Origin: JAQGMV01 sp050260255
GTDB lineage: Bacteria > Pseudomonadota > Gammaproteobacteria > Burkholderiales > SG8-41
Assembly: GCA_050260255.1 (NCBI GenBank)
Contig: JBLNBW010000220.1
Coordinates: 1-7,677 of the forward strand
Reading direction: 5' to 3'
DNA length: 7,677 bases
Shown: positions 4,891-7,677 of the stretch, piece after piece
Layout: the number at the start of each line of letters is the position of its first letter
How positions within the stretch are numbered: position 1 is the first letter of the stretch
Position numbers and translations under genes: made by a program
Notes under the pieces: model-generated
The model's database searches: none
Told to the model about the DNA's origin: nothing
The model's input: only the letters and a program-made list of their open reading frames with translations

Positions 4891-7632
4891 ATGAAACGTA
4901 TGTTGTTCAACGCAACGCAAGCGGAAGAGCTGCGCGTTGCGATAGTCGACGGCCAGAAGCTGATCGACCTAGACATAGAGTCGTCCGCGAAGGAACAGCG
5001 TAAGAGCAACATCTACAAAGGCATCATCACCCGCATCGAGCCCAGCCTCGAAGCCGCCTTCGTAGATTACGGCAGCGAACGCCACGGTTTTCTTCCGTTC
5101 AAGGAAGTGGCACGCGCCTATTTCAAATCCGGCATAGACGTCGGCCGCGCCCGCATACAGGACGCGCTCAAGGAAGGTCAGGAAGTCATCGTCCAGGTCG
5201 ACAAGGACGAGCGCGGCAACAAGGGTGCTGCGCTGACGACGTTCATCAGCCTCGCCGGCCGCTACCTCGTCCTTATGCCGAACAACCCGCGTGGCGGCGG
5301 CGTGTCGCGTCGCGTGGAAGGCGAAGACCGCAATGAATTGCGTGAAGTAATAGATCAACTGCAGGTCCCGAGCGGCATGAGCGTCATCGGACGCACAGCG
5401 GCCATAGGCCGGACCGCCGAAGAACTCAACTGGGACCTGAACTACCTCCTGCAGCTCTGGCACGCTATCGAGAATGCGGCCACGCAGCAAAGCGGCGCGT
5501 TCCTCATCTACCAGGAATCCAGCCTCGTCATCCGCGCGATACGGGACTACTTTCATCAGGACATCGGCGAGATCCTGATCGATACCGAAAGCATCTTCGA
5601 GCAGGCGCAGCAGTTCATGGGTCACGTGATGCCGAACAACGTGAATCGCGTGAAGCTGTACAAAGACGACGTGCCGCTCTTCTCGCGCTTTCAGATCGAG
5701 CACCAGATCGAGTCGGCCTATTCGCGTTCGGTGAATCTCCCTGCCGGCGGCAGTGTCGTCATCGACCATACCGAAGCGCTCGTGTCGGTCGACGTGAACT
5801 CGGCACGTGCGACGCGAGGCGCCGACATCGAAGAGACGGCGTTCCGTACCAATCTCGAAGCGGCGGACGAAATCGCCCGCCAATTGCGCTTGCGGGACTT
5901 GGGCGGCCTGATCGTGATCGACTTCATCGACATGGAAAGCGGTCGAAACCAGCGCGAAGTCGAGAACCGCCTGCGCGATGCGCTGAAGTACGACCGCGCT
6001 CGTGTTCAGATGGGCAAGATCTCGCGCTTCGGACTGCTGGAGCTTTCGCGCCAGCGGCTGCGGCCCTCGCTCGGGGAAACGAGCTACAGCCCCTGCCCGC
6101 GCTGCCACGGCACGGGCCATATCCGCGGCACGGAGTCCACCGCGCTTCATATCCTGCGCATCCTTCAGGAAGAAGCGATGAAGGACAATACGGCGGCCGT
6201 GCACGCCCAGGTTCCCGTCGACGTCGCGACTTTCCTGCTGAACGAAAAGCGGGTCGACTTGCAACTGATCGAATCGCGTCACCGCGTCACCGTGACGCTG
6301 GTGCCCAACATCCATCTGGAGACGCCCAATTACTCCGTGTCGCGGTTGCGGCACGACGATCTCAATCAGTCCGAGCCGTTGCCGGCGAGCTACAACATGG
6401 TGGAAGTGCCGGCCGAGGAGAAAATCGGTGTCGGCGCGCTGCCCGAAGCCGTGCCACCGCGTCCGGAAGCAGCCGTCAAAGGCATTACGCCGCAACAGCC
6501 GGCGCCGGTGGCGCGCGAAGCGGCGCCCGTGCCTGCGCCCGAGCAGCCGTCCATCATCGGCAAGATTTTTGGCTGGTTCACACGCAAACCCGCCGCCCCC
6601 GCCGCGGAAGCGCCGCGCGAGCGTGAAGCAGTACCGGTCCGTGGCCGGCGTGATGAGCGGCGTCGCGGAGAAGGTGGCCGTCGCGAAAGCGGCCACAGGG
6701 AGCGGGAGCGTCCGGCGCAGGCGACTGCAGTGCGTGCCCGCGAGGATCACGCTCAGGCTGCAGCGTCTGCTGGCGGCGAGCAACGCCGCGAACGTGACGG
6801 CGGCCGCCGCCGCGAGCGTGGCGAGCGTGGCGAGCGTGGTGAACGTGGCGAGCAACGCCGCGACCATCAGCGTCACGAGGCCCAGCGCGGCGAGCAGCGT
6901 GCGCAACGTGCCGACGAGCAACGCGGCGAGGCACAGCAGCAGCGGCAGGCGCAACAGCACAGGCAACGTCAGCAGCGCGAGGACGAAGGCGCGCGTGCGC
7001 CGCGCGAAGAGCAGCAAGCACGACCCGCACGCGACGAGCAGCAGCAGCCGGCAACCGCGGCTGTTATGGGCATGGAAGGCAGTCCCGCACCGGCGCGCGA
7101 GCCAGGTGAAGCCCGCGAAGGCCGGGGCCGTCGTCGTCGACGCGGCGGACGGGATCGGCACGAGCGTCGTGAAGCGGCCGCGCATGCGCAGCCGGCGCCG
7201 GTACCGTACGTTCCGCGTCCGGTAAGCCAAGGCGCCGCAGAGCCGATCGCACCGGAAGTGGCTCCCGCTCCGGTCGTACCGGTGCCGGAAGCTGCACCGG
7301 AAGTGCAGTCGTATGTCGCGATCGAAACGCCGCTGCCTCCCGTTGTCGAAACGCCGGCGGTCGAGCATGCGCCTGTCGAGCAGCCAACACCTGCAGCGGC
7401 CGAGGCCGTCGCCGAAACCGCGCACCCTCTGCCGGAGCTCAAGCTCGAATGGCCATCGGATCTCGTCCAGATCGAGACCGATCCGCATAAGGTTCAGAGC
7501 GCGGCGGCGACTGCAGTCGAAGAAGTGCAGACCCCGCGTCCTCGCCGCGTACGTCCGGCACCCGCTCCGGTCAGCGATGAGCCGCTCGTGCAGGTCGAGA
7601 CGCGCAAGCCGGAAGCGAGCGTCGGCAGCTGA
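4891..7632 (+). CDS. rne: Ribonuclease E (Rne)
   Basis: Encodes 913 residues. The start MKRMLFNATQAEELRVAIVDGQ is the canonical RNase E N-terminus. The catalytic half (1 to about 510) has an RNase H-like part, the S1 RNA-binding domain (about 38-120, YKGIITRIEPSLEAAFVDYG), the 5'-sensor region (about 120-215) and the DNase I-like active site, SVDVNSARATRGADIEETA with Asp301 and VIDFIDM with Asp344 (E. coli Asp303/Asp346). The Zn-link CPRCHGTG (Cys402, Cys405) holds dimers into the tetramer. The C-terminal half (about 510-913) is predicted to be disordered. It has a short amphipathic segment PSIIGKIFGWFTRK (553-566), an Arg/Gln/Glu-rich RNA-binding region (about 575-760) with GER repeats, a Pro/Ala/Val-rich linker, and two LVQ(I/V)ET motifs near the end. 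RNase E initiates mRNA decay, processes rRNA and tRNA, and scaffolds the degradosome. It diverges from rluC, with a long leader suggesting autoregulation. Full length and intact. Confidence 0.97.
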   Translation: MKRMLFNATQAEELRVAIVDGQKLIDLDIESSAKEQRKSNIYKGIITRIEPSLEAAFVDYGSERHGFLPFKEVARAYFKSGIDVGRARIQDALKEGQEVIVQVDKDERGNKGAALTTFISLAGRYLVLMPNNPRGGGVSRRVEGEDRNELREVIDQLQVPSGMSVIGRTAAIGRTAEELNWDLNYLLQLWHAIENAATQQSGAFLIYQESSLVIRAIRDYFHQDIGEILIDTESIFEQAQQFMGHVMPNNVNRVKLYKDDVPLFSRFQIEHQIESAYSRSVNLPAGGSVVIDHTEALVSVDVNSARATRGADIEETAFRTNLEAADEIARQLRLRDLGGLIVIDFIDMESGRNQREVENRLRDALKYDRARVQMGKISRFGLLELSRQRLRPSLGETSYSPCPRCHGTGHIRGTESTALHILRILQEEAMKDNTAAVHAQVPVDVATFLLNEKRVDLQLIESRHRVTVTLVPNIHLETPNYSVSRLRHDDLNQSEPLPASYNMVEVPAEEKIGVGALPEAVPPRPEAAVKGITPQQPAPVAREAAPVPAPEQPSIIGKIFGWFTRKPAAPAAEAPREREAVPVRGRRDERRRGEGGRRESGHRERERPAQATAVRAREDHAQAAASAGGEQRRERDGGRRRERGERGERGERGEQRRDHQRHEAQRGEQRAQRADEQRGEAQQQRQAQQHRQRQQREDEGARAPREEQQARPARDEQQQPATAAVMGMEGSPAPAREPGEAREGRGRRRRRGGRDRHERREAAAHAQPAPVPYVPRPVSQGAAEPIAPEVAPAPVVPVPEAAPEVQSYVAIETPLPPVVETPAVEHAPVEQPTPAAAEAVAETAHPLPELKLEWPSDLVQIETDPHKVQSAAATAVEEVQTPRPRRVRPAPAPVSDEPLVQVETRKPEASVGS
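6814..6849 (+). repeat. 9-bp tandem repeat in rne encoding (ERG)4
   Basis: Four units of GAGCGTGGC, the last two with single synonymous changes (GGT, GAA), encode ERGERGERGERG at residues 642-653 in the Arg-rich RNA-binding part of the RNase E tail. In-frame units mean copy-number change would alter tail length without a frameshift. Confidence 0.75.
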
Positions 7633-7641
7633 TGCACGGAT

Positions 7642-7673
7642 GAGCGCTGAACGGGCAGGACCGCTCAGCGCTC
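7642..7673 (+). terminator. Probable terminator hairpin of rne
   Basis: GAGCGCTGA (7642-7650) and TCAGCGCTC (7665-7673) form a perfect 9-bp stem. The 14-nt loop can add three more pairs, CGG (7652-7654) with CCG (7661-7663), after one A-C mismatch. It begins 9 nt after the rne stop. Only four bases remain in the window, so a following U tract cannot be confirmed. Confidence 0.65.
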
Positions 7674-7677
7674 CTCG

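Noticed and set aside
6428..7225. 265-codon plus-strand frame overlapping the rne tail
   Set aside because: A +1 shadow of the Arg/Gln-rich repeat region; its Ser/Ala/Val/Arg composition follows from the shifted GC-rich codons and it has no start signal.
4969..7488. 839-codon open frame antisense to rne
   Set aside because: It mirrors the codon pattern of the high-GC rne gene, has low-complexity Leu/Arg/Ala composition and no recognisable domain. The sense frame is unmistakable RNase E.
1..7677. Mobile elements, CRISPR arrays, toxin-antitoxin or defence genes, tRNA/rRNA
   Set aside because: None seen on either strand; all substantial coding capacity is taken by conserved housekeeping genes in a familiar order.

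Overview
This is a high-GC proteobacterial chromosomal segment. Its gene order closely matches a block I know from Betaproteobacteria (Burkholderiales, Rhodocyclales, Nitrosomonadales and relatives): rne, then rluC, a HAD phosphatase, an S49 peptidase, an RsmI-like methyltransferase, maf (yceF type) and yceD, with rpmF-plsX-fab genes normally following. Protein motifs such as LQCQRCL in YceD and the rne/rluC divergent pair fit that placement. I cannot name a genus. There are no tRNA, rRNA, CRISPR, insertion-sequence or phage signatures.

Layout. Positions 1-440 (minus) hold the 5' 146 codons of yceD, which runs off the left edge. An 88-bp divergent spacer carries a near-consensus sigma70 promoter for yceD, placed so close to the ATG that the mRNA may be nearly leaderless. 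Positions 529-1110 (plus) are maf/yceF (m7GTP pyrophosphatase family), followed after 4 nt by an RsmI-like tetrapyrrole-methylase-fold methyltransferase (1115-1831). That gene converges on, and overlaps by 19 bp, an S49 signal-peptide-peptidase-like gene (1813-2775, minus). Upstream of it on the same strand are a Gph-like HAD phosphatase (2837-3493, TTG start) and rluC (3477-4436), which overlap by 17 nt. A 454-bp gap (4437-4890) separates rluC from the divergent rne gene (4891-7632, RNase E, 913 aa). A strong hairpin, likely the rne terminator, starts 9 nt after its stop.

Theme. Most genes concern RNA or ribosomes: RNase E (mRNA decay and rRNA/tRNA processing), RluC (23S rRNA pseudouridines), an RsmI-family methyltransferase, a modified-nucleotide pyrophosphatase, and YceD (linked to 23S rRNA and usually next to rpmF). 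The phosphatase and membrane peptidase are housekeeping companions.

The least-explained DNA is the rne leader. It has a candidate promoter overlapping the rluC start, several strong hairpins, AU-rich single-stranded stretches, and a helix that would cover the Shine-Dalgarno sequence. This fits an autoregulated RNase E leader like that of E. coli rne, but is inferred from sequence alone. The other points of interest are in the disordered RNase E tail: a short amphipathic segment and a duplicated LVQ(I/V)ET motif. I see no sign of a novel defence, mobile or biosynthetic system.
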